This document shows positions 17,705 to 26,884 of a stretch of 64,000 bases of DNA, in pieces. Each line of letters begins with the position of its first letter. The first letter of the stretch is position 1. The stretch comes from Flammeovirga agarivorans (GTDB lineage: Bacteria > Bacteroidota > Bacteroidia > Cytophagales > Flammeovirgaceae): positions 496,001 through 560,000 of the forward strand of contig NZ_JABAIL010000004.1 of NCBI RefSeq assembly GCF_012641475.1, written 5' to 3'. The notes beneath the pieces are model-generated. The model worked only from the letters and a program-made list of their open reading frames with translations. It was not told the origin of the DNA and ran no database searches. Both the position numbers and the translations under genes were made by a program.

Positions 17705-19216
17705 GTGAGCAAAACACATTCGGGTCATCCTAAAGGCCTTTACACACTTTTTGCCACTGAATTCTGGGAGCGTTTTAGCTACTATGGAATGCGTGGTTTC
17801 TTCGTTCTGTATTTAACTGCCACTTTAATGGATGGTGGTTTCGGTTTAGAGAAAACTGAAGCATACAGCATCTATGGTATCTTTACTGCTCTAGTTTATG
17901 TGACTCCTATCATTGGCGGTATATTGGCTGATAAACTTATTGGTCAAAGAAAATCAATCTACATTGGTGCTTTACTAATGGCCTTGGGTCAGTTTACTAT
18001 GGCAGCTTCTGTTAGATATGGTTTAACAGAATTAGTGTCTGCAAGAGAAATGTCATTGTACCTAGGTTTAGGTCTTTTGATAATAGGCAACGGTTTCTTT
18101 AAGCCAAACATTTCTACAATGGTTGGTGGTCTATATAGCTCAGATGACCCAAATAAAGATGGTGGTTTTACAATCTTCTATATGGGTATCAACTTGGGTG
18201 CATTCGTCACTAACTTTGTTGGTGGTTCATTAGCTGAGAAAGTAGGTTGGGAATATGGATTTATGGCTGCTGGTATCGGTATGGTTGCTTCTACAATCTG
18301 GTTCTTTATTAGAGAAACATCTGTATTGAGTGGAGAAACAGGACATGCAGTAGGTTTACCTCCAAAAGATAACCCTACTTCTAAATTTAAATTAGGAAAA
18401 GGTGATTGGATCAACATTTTAGTTTACGTAATTGGATTAGCTGCAATTACATATGGTGTAATCTGGGGTATCGTAAACATTGATGGTGACATCATCGATA
18501 TGATTGTTAAAGTAATTGCTGTTGGTGGTTTTAGCTACTTAGGTTTTACTATTTTCCAAAACACTTCTGGTTCTACGGAATGGAGTCGCGTTGGTGTAAT
18601 CTTAGCCTTAGCGGTATTCAATATTGTATTCTGGTCAGGTTTCGAACAAGCAGGTACATCTTTCAACACATTTGCCAATGAATACACAAACAGAGATGTT
18701 TTTGGTTTTGAAGTTCCAGCTTCATGGTTCCAATCTATCAATGCCGTATTCATTATTATCCTTGCTCCTGTTTTCACAATTATGTGGACTAGATTAAGTG
18801 ATGCTAACTTAAACCCAAGAACTCCTGTAAAGTTCGCTTTATCGTTAGTATTCTTAGGAGTAGGTTTTGGTATCATGGCAATCGCTAATGATTCATATAA
18901 AGAATCTCAAGCACTAATTTCTCCTATGTGGTTGGTAATGGTTTATTTATTCCATACTGTAGGTGAATTATTTATGTCACCAATTGGTCTTTCAATGATC
19001 ACTAAGTTATCTCCTCCAAAAATTGTTTCAGTAATGATGGGTCTATGGATGGGTTCAATTGCCTTAGGTAATTACTTAGCAGCATCAATGACTAAAATTT
19101 CTCAAGACTTTGGGTTTGATACCTTCTACTTTATTACTGCATATGCATTTATTGCAGCATTAGTAGCCTTTGCTGTATCACCAATCTTAAATAGATTAAT
19201 GAAAGGTATTCACTAG
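17705..19216 (+). CDS. POT-family proton-coupled peptide transporter
   Basis: Inner-membrane MFS symporter importing di- and tripeptides with protons. It has 503 residues, about 14 hydrophobic helices, and the POT signature ExxERFSYYG (EFWERFSYYGMRGF), followed by GGILADKLIGQR and the second family motif GFFKPNISTMVGGLY. The start is a GTG giving SKTHSGHPKGLYTLF; no ATG precedes the conserved N-terminus. The gene is preceded by a 221-base divergent intergenic region and ends at a bidirectional terminator. It would complement the DPP-IV-type peptidase at 10620 in peptide use. Confidence 0.93.
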   Translation: MSKTHSGHPKGLYTLFATEFWERFSYYGMRGFFVLYLTATLMDGGFGLEKTEAYSIYGIFTALVYVTPIIGGILADKLIGQRKSIYIGALLMALGQFTMAASVRYGLTELVSAREMSLYLGLGLLIIGNGFFKPNISTMVGGLYSSDDPNKDGGFTIFYMGINLGAFVTNFVGGSLAEKVGWEYGFMAAGIGMVASTIWFFIRETSVLSGETGHAVGLPPKDNPTSKFKLGKGDWINILVYVIGLAAITYGVIWGIVNIDGDIIDMIVKVIAVGGFSYLGFTIFQNTSGSTEWSRVGVILALAVFNIVFWSGFEQAGTSFNTFANEYTNRDVFGFEVPASWFQSINAVFIIILAPVFTIMWTRLSDANLNPRTPVKFALSLVFLGVGFGIMAIANDSYKESQALISPMWLVMVYLFHTVGELFMSPIGLSMITKLSPPKIVSVMMGLWMGSIALGNYLAASMTKISQDFGFDTFYFITAYAFIAALVAFAVSPILNRLMKGIH

Positions 19217-19236
19217 GATATCTTTACCAATATAAA

Positions 19237-19274
19237 AAAAGGGATATGAATTAATTTTCATATCCCTTTTCTTT
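19237..19274. terminator. Bidirectional terminator after the POT gene
   Basis: A 14-bp stem (19237-19250 with 19257-19270), 6-base loop, A-run on one side and T-rich on the other. Confidence 0.88.
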
Positions 19275-20023
19275 TAGTTATTTGCTTCTAACTTTATCAT
19301 TTGACATTGATTTTCTGCAACGATTAAATCATGTTTCTTCATTGGCATCCTTCGGTCAAATTGAATTTTATTTTGGACAGTGAATACTTCATAATTCCCT
19401 CTTCTTAAAGGTATTCTCAAACTTTCTAAAGATTCACAGTCTGCTTCATCTTTACATTTTTTATTAAGGTAACCTAGGAAATCATAGTCATCATTATCTA
19501 GATCCTTGACAAATACATAATATCCATGTTTGTCTACTTTCTTTTCATTAGAGAAGAAAACCACATTACCATGATAGGAATCCTGCTCAATAGGTGATTG
19601 AACATCCGCCTGATGGTCTTTGAAAATTACTTTGTGTGTAAAAGCAGTAAATACTTCTGTTACATTGTAATTCAAGTCTAAATAAACCTTTTGAAAGGAT
19701 GCTGATCCATTTTTTACTTTATCAATGCCATATACATTCTCAACATATTTATCATTATCATAATAAACTTTTGAGATTACTCCATCTTCTACATAAACTC
19801 TTGCATTGACAAGTTCTGTTTGATGTTCATTGATAAAGTCTTTTTCTTTTGGCATAATTATCCAGACTTCTTGCCAGCCTTCAGAAGGGTTAGGTAAAGT
19901 GTGTTTATGCTTTTTGTAGAATTTCTCCAGCTCGTTTACAGAAGTCATCTGTTGAGCCTCAACCATGTTAGTTAATACGAGAAATAAATAGCCGAATAAC
20001 GAATAGTAGTATTTAAGTTTCAT
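19274..20023 (-). CDS. Hypothetical exported protein
   Basis: I do not recognise a family. The 249 residues start with a signal peptide (residues ~1-23, ending NMVEAQ). The mature part is hydrophilic and rich in Lys, Asp, Tyr and Val with short beta-like segments (ARVYVEDGVISKVYYD). One Cys pair (KKCKDEADC) could form a disulfide. It has no T9SS domain and no lipobox, so it should stay in the periplasm. It is the last gene of a minus-strand run downstream of menC, separated from it by 106 bases, and shares a terminator with the POT gene. Confidence 0.7.
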   Translation of the reverse strand: MKLKYYYSLFGYLFLVLTNMVEAQQMTSVNELEKFYKKHKHTLPNPSEGWQEVWIIMPKEKDFINEHQTELVNARVYVEDGVISKVYYDNDKYVENVYGIDKVKNGSASFQKVYLDLNYNVTEVFTAFTHKVIFKDHQADVQSPIEQDSYHGNVVFFSNEKKVDKHGYYVFVKDLDNDDYDFLGYLNKKCKDEADCESLESLRIPLRRGNYEVFTVQNKIQFDRRMPMKKHDLIVAENQCQMIKLEANN

Positions 20024-20129
20024 GTCTATATTTAGATAATTCTTTCGGGTTAAAAGTAATTATCTTTTTTTGGACTAAAAATCCAAATTATCCGGCTTTT
20101 GTACAATGTAATCTTTTGTAACCTATTGA

Positions 20130-21182
20130 TTAATTAATTACAAAAGACTTGTCACAATTGTAATATAACTCACCCTTAGCAACAGTCAAAGGAGACTCAA
20201 AATTGTTGTGATATAATTGCCCTGTTCCTAATCCATGAGGTTTATCAATTAGGTAGTTGGCAGTAAATTGAGCGATTGCATTTAAACCAATATTTGATTC
20301 TAATGCAGAAGTCATCCACCAAGGAATATTTCTTTTTTCAGCAGAGGTGATCCATTCAGCAGAGGCCTCTAAGCCTCCAACTAATGCTGGTTTTAAAATA
20401 ATATACTGTGGCTTTATCGTGTCTAGTAAAGCTTCTTTTTTATTGCTTGAAACTCCTATTAACTCTTCATCTAAAGCAATAGGGATTGGAGTGACTTCAC
20501 ATAATTTGGCCATTTCCTCCCATTGCCCTGCCCATATCGGCTGTTCAATAGAATGTAACTCAAAATCAGAAAGTCGTTTTAACTTTTCTAATGCTTCTTC
20601 AATATTAAAAGCACCATTCGCATCCACCCTCAATGTAATTTTATCCGATGAATATTCACTTCGAATGTACTTAAGAAGAGATAGTTCTTGTTCAAAGTCT
20701 AAAGCTCCTACCTTAATCTTGATACAATCAAACCCTTTCTCTAGTTTCTGATCAATTTGTTCTTTCATGAAACTGTGATCACCCATCCAAACTAAACCGT
20801 TGATAGGAATTGGTGTTCCTTTATAAAAAGAATTATCATATATGATTTTCTTACCGCCGTTTTTTAGATCTAAAAGGGCTGTTTCGATAGCAAAGTAAAA
20901 GCTTGGCAACTTCTCTTTATCAATTAAATTAGGCAGATCTTCAAGATAAACATTTATCCTATTCAACTCATTTAACCAATTTTGTAACCTTACTTCATAA
21001 TCTTCAAAATGATCAATGCTTAACCCTTTTAAAGTATTACACTCTCCCCAACCAATAATTTCAGGAGTATCCTCATCCCAAACTTTAACCAAAAAGCAAT
21101 CTTTTGTACTTATTGCACCTCTTGAAGTTTTTGCAGGAAAATTAAATTGTAAAGTCCTTTTGATATAATCGAAACGCAGCAT
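20130..21182 (-). CDS. menC: o-Succinylbenzoate synthase (enolase superfamily)
   Basis: Dehydrates SHCHC to o-succinylbenzoate in menaquinone synthesis. The 350-residue protein shows the enolase-superfamily catalytic set: K155-x-K157 (IKIKVG), metal ligands D187 (RVDANG), E213 (SIEQPI) and D238 (IALDEE), and K264 (IILKPALVGG). The late motif WWMTSALESNIGLNAIAQ is typical of OSBS enzymes and argues against the dipeptide epimerase branch. Its ATG overlaps the stop of the upstream lipoprotein gene by one base (TAATG), so the two are translationally coupled. No other men gene is present nearby. Confidence 0.9.
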   Translation of the reverse strand: MLRFDYIKRTLQFNFPAKTSRGAISTKDCFLVKVWDEDTPEIIGWGECNTLKGLSIDHFEDYEVRLQNWLNELNRINVYLEDLPNLIDKEKLPSFYFAIETALLDLKNGGKKIIYDNSFYKGTPIPINGLVWMGDHSFMKEQIDQKLEKGFDCIKIKVGALDFEQELSLLKYIRSEYSSDKITLRVDANGAFNIEEALEKLKRLSDFELHSIEQPIWAGQWEEMAKLCEVTPIPIALDEELIGVSSNKKEALLDTIKPQYIILKPALVGGLEASAEWITSAEKRNIPWWMTSALESNIGLNAIAQFTANYLIDKPHGLGTGQLYHNNFESPLTVAKGELYYNCDKSFVIN

Positions 21183-22582
21183 TATAGTCTATTTAATTGG
21201 TATTCGTCACCTAAGCGAAAGTTGGAAAGAATCTGAATTAATTCTTCTTCTTGGTAAGTTCCCTTTTTAAAATTAGATATCTTACCAATTTCTTTATCGT
21301 TTTGGAAAATCAAAGATTCAGCCATCATTCCCATTTTACGAGTGGATGGATCCCTTCTTCTTACCTTATATATAAAAGCATCTCGATTACCTAATAATAC
21401 CTTGTCAACCGTCTTATCTTTTAAATAACTCTCGTATCTAGACTTAAATAATTTATCGATTGTTGACTGGTCATTGAAATTTTCCAACTGATAAACTAGA
21501 GTCCCTTTCTCAGAGTTTTCAAAATAGCATTGAAGACCGGTCTCTCCTAGTTCCATCATTGCGTTCCTTCCTCTTAGGCTTTCTTTTGTAAAGAAATCAA
21601 AGGCAACCAATCTTTCAGTTGTCATCATGATATCTGGAAATGCTCCCAATAATCTCTTCACACTATTGTAAGAATCTATTGATTTTTCATCTCCAATTAA
21701 GTTGACAAAGTGCTTCATTAGATTCAAATCATTCTCATTACACTGTACAAAAGCTAAAATTAACCCTGAAGCAGATTGTTGAACAACATATGATTTTAGG
21801 CCTTTAGGGTTAACTGTTACTTCATATCCTGTCATGCCCCAATTATTCTCACTTTTAAACTCAGACATTTTCTTCACATTATATCTTCTTGAGTCTAAAA
21901 TCTTTTCTGCGAATTGTTTTGCAGGCTCTTTATCTAGTTTGTTTTTTTCTTTAAGCTTGACAATATGTACAGTCAACTCTTTTCTTGATAATGGGTCTTT
22001 GAATTTACCTTCTACAATTTCTTCAGCATTCTTTTGTAAATCTTTGATAGAAATACCTCTAGGAAAGTCAAATGACACATTTCTACTGATCGTATTTGAT
22101 CTAACATTTATATCCTCATAGTAATGTAATGATTTAGCACTTTTAAGAACAAAATTCTTACTATATGGCAATTGTGATAATAGATCTAACGCTGTCCATG
22201 TTACAGGAAAGTTATCTACCTGATCTTCTTCAAGAGGAATCATTTCAGAAGCTACTTTATTATAATTTTGAACTTCCAGATTATTCAGACCATAAGTATC
22301 CTCAATATTCATCTTCTTGGCTAGCACATCTTCTAATGATAGCTCAGAAGCTAATAGAATATGGTGCCATTTGCCATAATCTTCATGAACTTGAGTGATT
22401 GCGTAAGGTTCTAAACCCAGATCCTCTAGTCTATCTATCGTATTTTCTAATTCATCAAATTCACGAAAAGAAGCCACTTTTATAGAAAATGGTTTCTCTT
22501 CACTAAACTGCTCTACAGCACAAGAAGTAAAGCCTAGTGAAATGAATAAGAAAATATATGTTAGTAGTTTTACTTGTTTCAT
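21182..22582 (-). CDS. SPOR-like lipoprotein coupled to menC
   Basis: A 466-residue lipoprotein counted from the ATG at 22582; the longer frame begins at a TTG and would spoil the signal peptide. The signal peptide KLLTYIFLFISLGFTSC carries an SPII lipobox with Cys21. Residues ~30-105 (SIKVASFREFDELENTIDRL and following) resemble a SPOR-type domain with its beta-alpha-beta rhythm, a fold used to bind denuded septal peptidoglycan. The remaining ~350 residues have alternating helices and strands with no family I can name. The stop codon overlaps the menC start. The SPOR reading is inference from pattern only. No cell division gene is nearby. Confidence 0.7.
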   Translation of the reverse strand: MKQVKLLTYIFLFISLGFTSCAVEQFSEEKPFSIKVASFREFDELENTIDRLEDLGLEPYAITQVHEDYGKWHHILLASELSLEDVLAKKMNIEDTYGLNNLEVQNYNKVASEMIPLEEDQVDNFPVTWTALDLLSQLPYSKNFVLKSAKSLHYYEDINVRSNTISRNVSFDFPRGISIKDLQKNAEEIVEGKFKDPLSRKELTVHIVKLKEKNKLDKEPAKQFAEKILDSRRYNVKKMSEFKSENNWGMTGYEVTVNPKGLKSYVVQQSASGLILAFVQCNENDLNLMKHFVNLIGDEKSIDSYNSVKRLLGAFPDIMMTTERLVAFDFFTKESLRGRNAMMELGETGLQCYFENSEKGTLVYQLENFNDQSTIDKLFKSRYESYLKDKTVDKVLLGNRDAFIYKVRRRDPSTRKMGMMAESLIFQNDKEIGKISNFKKGTYQEEELIQILSNFRLGDEYQLNRL

Positions 22583-22676
22583 TTTACGATAACTGTTAGT
22601 GAAATAATGCAATGTAACATTATTGAATAGCTGTAAAAATACAATAAAAGCATGAAATATTAGTATTCCGAATATT

Positions 22677-24677
22677 TTATATTGCTTTTTGATCTGACAC
22701 CTCTAATTCCCTCACAATCTTAATACTATTGATCTTATCACCATACTGTATCTTTCTCATAATATCTAAACCTTCAACTACTTGAGCAAAGACTGTATAT
22801 CTACCATCTAAATGGTGTGTAGGCACTAGCGTAAAAAAGAACTGACAAGATTCCGTATCCTTTCCTGCTGATGCAATTCCTAATGAACCTTCTGTAAATT
22901 CCAATTGCGTAAATTCTGATGGAATAGAGTAATTTAATCCACCAAATCCATCACCTCTTGGGTCGCCCCCTTGAGCAACAAAGTTAGGCACTAAACGGTG
23001 AAAATGTAGTTGATCATAAAATCCACTATCAGCTAAACTAACAAACATACTTGCAGTTGCTGGTGCTTCATTTACCTTTAGAGCAATTGTAATATCTCCT
23101 TTTTCCGTACTTATTATTGCTTTTTGATCTTGTTTAATCTTTTTAATGTAGTCCCATTGAACTCCTTTGTTTTCTTTAGGAGCATCATAATTATATTCTT
23201 TACTTTCTAAATGAGCAATTGTTTTTTCTAATTCAATGAAAGCTTCTACTTGAAGAGGGAGTTCTAAAGAAGTTTTCACTTCCTCCATTAACTGTACTGC
23301 AGGGTAATATTTTTTAAATTTCTTACTATTATTCTGCATAAAAGAACATGTTGTATAGATTTGTGCAACGTCCTTTGTTTTTAAAGCATCTGATATGATT
23401 CTTCCAAGTTCTGCACCTTCTTTACTATTCAAAGATTTTTCAGAGGCATATTCTCGCATTAATAATTCGATGGCTTTAGTTTTTAGTGGAATCTCAGTTG
23501 TTGTTTTCCATGTTTCAAACACTAGATCTTTTCCAAGCTTAGAATTACTTAAAGCGTCTAAATAATAACATTTTTCATAAACACTTGATGCCTGATCGTA
23601 CAAACCTTTAGTGAAATTATAAATATCTTTCTGCTTATTTCTTTCATACATCACCGCTTTTAAAGCTAAAGCTTGAGCATGTGGATGTTTCATATCTTTA
23701 GCCACTTGATAGACTTGCTTAGACTCTTTCCATCCTAACTTTTTATAAAGTTTCGATGCAGCAACAGAAGCTACGATTGGATCTTCATGATTTAGAAAAG
23801 CCATTGTTTCTTCAACCATTCCATCATATTTGATTTTCTCAGTTGCTATTAATGCACTTTCTAAGACCATAGGACTTTTCTCTTCATGAAGAATTTTCTT
23901 TAATGCCGTAGAACTGCCACCACCTTTTGAAAAGGCTGCGATCGATAAAGCAAAATTAGATCGGATTAATTCATTATTATTCCTTCTTGCATTCGCGAAA
24001 ATGTTTGAATTGAATGTAGCTACCATATTTGAAGAACTCAATCTTGCAAAATATGCACTACACCATTCTTTTGTTTCTGTATCTTTTGACTTTGTAAAGA
24101 TTCTCATGACTTGTTCTGCAGCATCGTAAGACTCAAACCCTTGCCATGTTTTTGCTCTATATAAGCCTTTTACAATTCCTTTCATCACATGCTCGTCACT
24201 TAAAACGAAATGTGTCATTAGATAAATAGCTCCATCGTTAGCACAATGTCCCAATGCCTCGAAAACATATTTCAACAATTCTGTTTCTTTTTCATGATCA
24301 ATAATGAATTTTATAAGAAAAGGATTAATTGATGGGTCTGCAATTTGACCAATAGCAAAAGCTGTTGCTATCTTTATATCTAATGAATTAGATGTTTCTA
24401 GTTTTTGTTTTAAAGCTGGCAAAGCAGAAGTATCCTGAACAGAACCCAAAGCTATTAAAGCTTCAATTTGATAAATGGAATCTTGGTCTAAATAAGTTAA
24501 TAATTCTTTCGTATTGCGTTTATCCCTACTGTTATATATTGCTCTTATCTTTGAATCATTAAATTTGTTCTCAAAGCTAATTTTCTCAGTTTGGTCATCT
24601 GTTCCATCTGAACAAGATTGGAGGGCAAAACAAAAAATTGAAATGAAAAAGAATACGGAAGTATTGAATTGACTCAT
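22677..24677 (-). CDS. HEAT-repeat / cyclophilin-type peptidyl-prolyl isomerase lipoprotein
   Basis: A 666-residue lipoprotein (lipobox FCFALQSC near residue 22). Residues ~45-480 are helical repeats of HEAT type (for example IKIATAFAIGQIADPSINPF and DPIVASVAASKLYKKLG). The last ~150 residues are a cyclophilin domain with FHRLVPNFVAQGGDPRGDG, which contains the catalytic Arg, then SCQFFFTLVPTHHLDGRYTVFGxV-like VFAQVVEG. It should catalyse prolyl isomerisation in the periplasm, on substrates perhaps selected by the HEAT scaffold (inference). The family is known in Bacteroidota; its clients are not known to me. It is divergent from the deo cluster. Confidence 0.9.
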   Translation of the reverse strand: MSQFNTSVFFFISIFCFALQSCSDGTDDQTEKISFENKFNDSKIRAIYNSRDKRNTKELLTYLDQDSIYQIEALIALGSVQDTSALPALKQKLETSNSLDIKIATAFAIGQIADPSINPFLIKFIIDHEKETELLKYVFEALGHCANDGAIYLMTHFVLSDEHVMKGIVKGLYRAKTWQGFESYDAAEQVMRIFTKSKDTETKEWCSAYFARLSSSNMVATFNSNIFANARRNNNELIRSNFALSIAAFSKGGGSSTALKKILHEEKSPMVLESALIATEKIKYDGMVEETMAFLNHEDPIVASVAASKLYKKLGWKESKQVYQVAKDMKHPHAQALALKAVMYERNKQKDIYNFTKGLYDQASSVYEKCYYLDALSNSKLGKDLVFETWKTTTEIPLKTKAIELLMREYASEKSLNSKEGAELGRIISDALKTKDVAQIYTTCSFMQNNSKKFKKYYPAVQLMEEVKTSLELPLQVEAFIELEKTIAHLESKEYNYDAPKENKGVQWDYIKKIKQDQKAIISTEKGDITIALKVNEAPATASMFVSLADSGFYDQLHFHRLVPNFVAQGGDPRGDGFGGLNYSIPSEFTQLEFTEGSLGIASAGKDTESCQFFFTLVPTHHLDGRYTVFAQVVEGLDIMRKIQYGDKINSIKIVRELEVSDQKAI

Positions 24678-24714
24678 TATTAATAAGATTAGTTTTTAAA
24701 CAACTAAAAATAAC

Positions 24715-24722
24715 CAAATATA
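24715..24722 (-). promoter_or_regulatory. Candidate -7 element for the HEAT-cyclophilin gene
   Basis: TATATTTG on the minus strand matches TAnnTTTG, 37 bases before the ATG at 24677. The -33 element is not obvious. Confidence 0.4.
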
Positions 24723-24742
24723 AACCCCAATTCAAAAAAAAT

Positions 24743-26047
24743 ATGCGCGCAGTAGATATAATCATAAAGAAAAGGGATCACCAAGAATTAAACGACACAG
24801 AGTTAAAAGCATTTCTACAAAGTTATCTTTCAGGAGAAGTAACAGATTATCAAATGTCTGCTTTTCTGATGGCAGTTTTCTTAAATGGATTGACAGACCA
24901 TGAATTAAAAACACTAACTGAAACAATGAGAGATTCTGGCCATCAAATTAGGTTAGAAGGTGTTAGTAGATTTTTAATTGATAAACATAGTACTGGTGGT
25001 GTTGGAGACAAAACAAGTATCGCTTTAGCCCCACTACTCTCTACTTTTGGAATTGGTACCGCAAAAATGTCTGGAAAAGGCCTTGGTCATACAGGGGGCA
25101 CATTAGATAAGTTTGATGCCATTCCAGGTTTTAAATTTCCTTCATCAGAAGAAGAAATGGTAAAATCCATAGAACATACAGGCATAGGTATTATGGGACA
25201 AACGGATAATATCGTTCCATTGGATAAGAAACTATATGCTTTAAGGGATGTAACAGGAACAGTAAATAGTTATCCTTTGATTGCATCTAGCATTATGAGT
25301 AAAAAGCTTGCAGTCCGTAGTGATGGGATTATTCTTGATGTGAAAGTTGGGGATGGTGCATTTATGAAAAACTTAGAAGATGCTCAGCAACTCGCCAACA
25401 TCATGAGAGGTATTGGTGAAATGTTTGGCAGAAAAGTTCACATTGTATTAAGTGGAATGGAACATCCATTGGGTAATGCTATTGGTAATGGATTAGAAGT
25501 ATTTGAAGCTGTACAATCATTACATGGACAAGGGCCTAAAGATTTTGAAGAACTGATTACAACCATCACTGGTATTGCTTTATTACAAAAGGGCGATGTA
25601 ACAACACTTGAAGAAGGAATAGAAAAAGCTACAGAAAAATTAAAATCGGGAGAAGCAGTAAAAGCTCTTCATGATTTTGTTGAAGATTGTGGTGGTGATG
25701 CTTCTTATATTACTGACCCTAATAAATTTATCACTGCAAAATTCACTTATGATCTTAAGGCTCCACAAAATGGCTATGTATCATCATTAAAAGCCGAAAA
25801 AGTGGGTACATCTGCAATGATGTTGGGTGCTGGAAGAGAAACAAAAGAAGATATTATTGACCCAGCAGTTGGTATTATGCTTCATAAAAAAGTGGGTGGT
25901 AAAGTTCAAAAAGGTGATACATTAGCTACACTTCATTACAACAAAGAAAATCAAAAGTTGAAAGATGCTATCACTCTCCTTGAAAGTGCCTATACATTTT
26001 CTGATACAGCCATTGAAACACCAAATATCATCCTAGATATTCAATAA
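24743..26047 (+). CDS. deoA: Thymidine / pyrimidine-nucleoside phosphorylase
   Basis: Cleaves (deoxy)pyrimidine nucleosides with phosphate to base and (deoxy)ribose 1-phosphate. The 434 residues match the length of the Pdp/DeoA family. Seen motifs: the helical N-terminal domain MRAVDIIIKKRDHQELND, the phosphate-binding DKHSTGGVGDKTS, the family signature KMSGKGLGHTGGTLDKFDAI, and the C-terminal domain GxVGTSAMMLGAGR region. It is the first gene of the deo cluster; 158 bases separate it from deoC, enough for an extra promoter. Whether it prefers thymidine or uridine cannot be read from the sequence. Confidence 0.94.
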   Translation: MRAVDIIIKKRDHQELNDTELKAFLQSYLSGEVTDYQMSAFLMAVFLNGLTDHELKTLTETMRDSGHQIRLEGVSRFLIDKHSTGGVGDKTSIALAPLLSTFGIGTAKMSGKGLGHTGGTLDKFDAIPGFKFPSSEEEMVKSIEHTGIGIMGQTDNIVPLDKKLYALRDVTGTVNSYPLIASSIMSKKLAVRSDGIILDVKVGDGAFMKNLEDAQQLANIMRGIGEMFGRKVHIVLSGMEHPLGNAIGNGLEVFEAVQSLHGQGPKDFEELITTITGIALLQKGDVTTLEEGIEKATEKLKSGEAVKALHDFVEDCGGDASYITDPNKFITAKFTYDLKAPQNGYVSSLKAEKVGTSAMMLGAGRETKEDIIDPAVGIMLHKKVGGKVQKGDTLATLHYNKENQKLKDAITLLESAYTFSDTAIETPNIILDIQ

Positions 26048-26146
26048 TTTTATAATAGATAATCATCATTCTGGTAAGTAAAAAGCTCTAATAAATGTAA
26101 AGTTTCCACAGTAGAAACAGACATTTAATTTAACTTTCTGAAATGT

Positions 26147-26162
26147 TTGATGATTTCATCAA
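26147..26162. promoter_or_regulatory. 16-bp inverted repeat upstream of deoC
   Basis: TTGATGATTTCATCAA is a perfect palindrome, 43 bases before the deoC ATG. It could be an operator for a deoxynucleoside-responsive repressor or just a small leader hairpin. No second copy was seen upstream of deoA. Confidence 0.35.
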
Positions 26163-26205
26163 CATAAACTCATTTAAATACATATATAACATTAAATAAA
26201 TCATC

Positions 26206-26871
26206 ATGAGTATTGCGAAATATATTGACCATACTATCCTTGCTGCCAATGCTACTTCGGCTCAAATCATTCAACTATGTGAAGAGGCAAAACAATATAA
26301 TTTCTTCTCTGTTTGTGTAAATTCTGCTTATGTTCCTTTAGCAAAAGAACATACTAACGGAAGCGAAGTTGCAGTTTGCTCAGTTGTAGGTTTCCCATTA
26401 GGTATGATGGATACGGCTTCAAAAGTATTTGAGGCAAAAACTGCAATTGAAAACGGTGCTGATGAGATTGACATGGTAATCAACATCGGAAGACTTAAAG
26501 ATGGTGATAATGCTTATGTTGAAAATGAGATTCGTCAAATCAAAGAAGCTATTGGTGATAAAGTATTGAAAGTAATTATCGAAACTTGCTACTTAACTGA
26601 CGATGAAAAAATCACTGCTTCTAAACTTTCAGTAAATGCTAACGCTGATTTCGTAAAAACTTCTACAGGTTTTGGTACTGGTGGAGCTACTTATGAGGAT
26701 ATTCAATTAATGAAAGATGCTGTCGAAGGAAAAGCTGCTTTAAAAGCTAGTGGTGGAGTGAGAGATTTCGAAACAGCTCAAAAATATATTGATATGGGTG
26801 TTACTCGTTTGGGTACTTCGAGCGGAATCAAAATCATTCAAGGAGGTACAGCTGACGAAGGAAGCTACTAA
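26206..26871 (+). CDS. deoC: Deoxyribose-phosphate aldolase
   Basis: Splits 2-deoxyribose 5-phosphate into glyceraldehyde 3-phosphate and acetaldehyde. The 221 residues match the bacterial class. Catalytic residues are visible: Schiff-base Lys151 in FVKTSTGFG, D89 in EIDMVINIG, and the proton-relay Lys180 in ALKASGGVRD. The N-terminus YIDHTILAANAT is typical. deoB begins 13 bases after its stop, so the genes are co-transcribed. Confidence 0.97.
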   Translation: MSIAKYIDHTILAANATSAQIIQLCEEAKQYNFFSVCVNSAYVPLAKEHTNGSEVAVCSVVGFPLGMMDTASKVFEAKTAIENGADEIDMVINIGRLKDGDNAYVENEIRQIKEAIGDKVLKVIIETCYLTDDEKITASKLSVNANADFVKTSTGFGTGGATYEDIQLMKDAVEGKAALKASGGVRDFETAQKYIDMGVTRLGTSSGIKIIQGGTADEGSY

Positions 26872-26884
26872 TCATTACTTAATT

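Noticed and set aside
20069-20087. Short hairpin (TTTGGA / TCCAAA) upstream of the unknown exported protein
   Set aside because: Six base pairs without a U-run on either strand; too weak for a terminator call.
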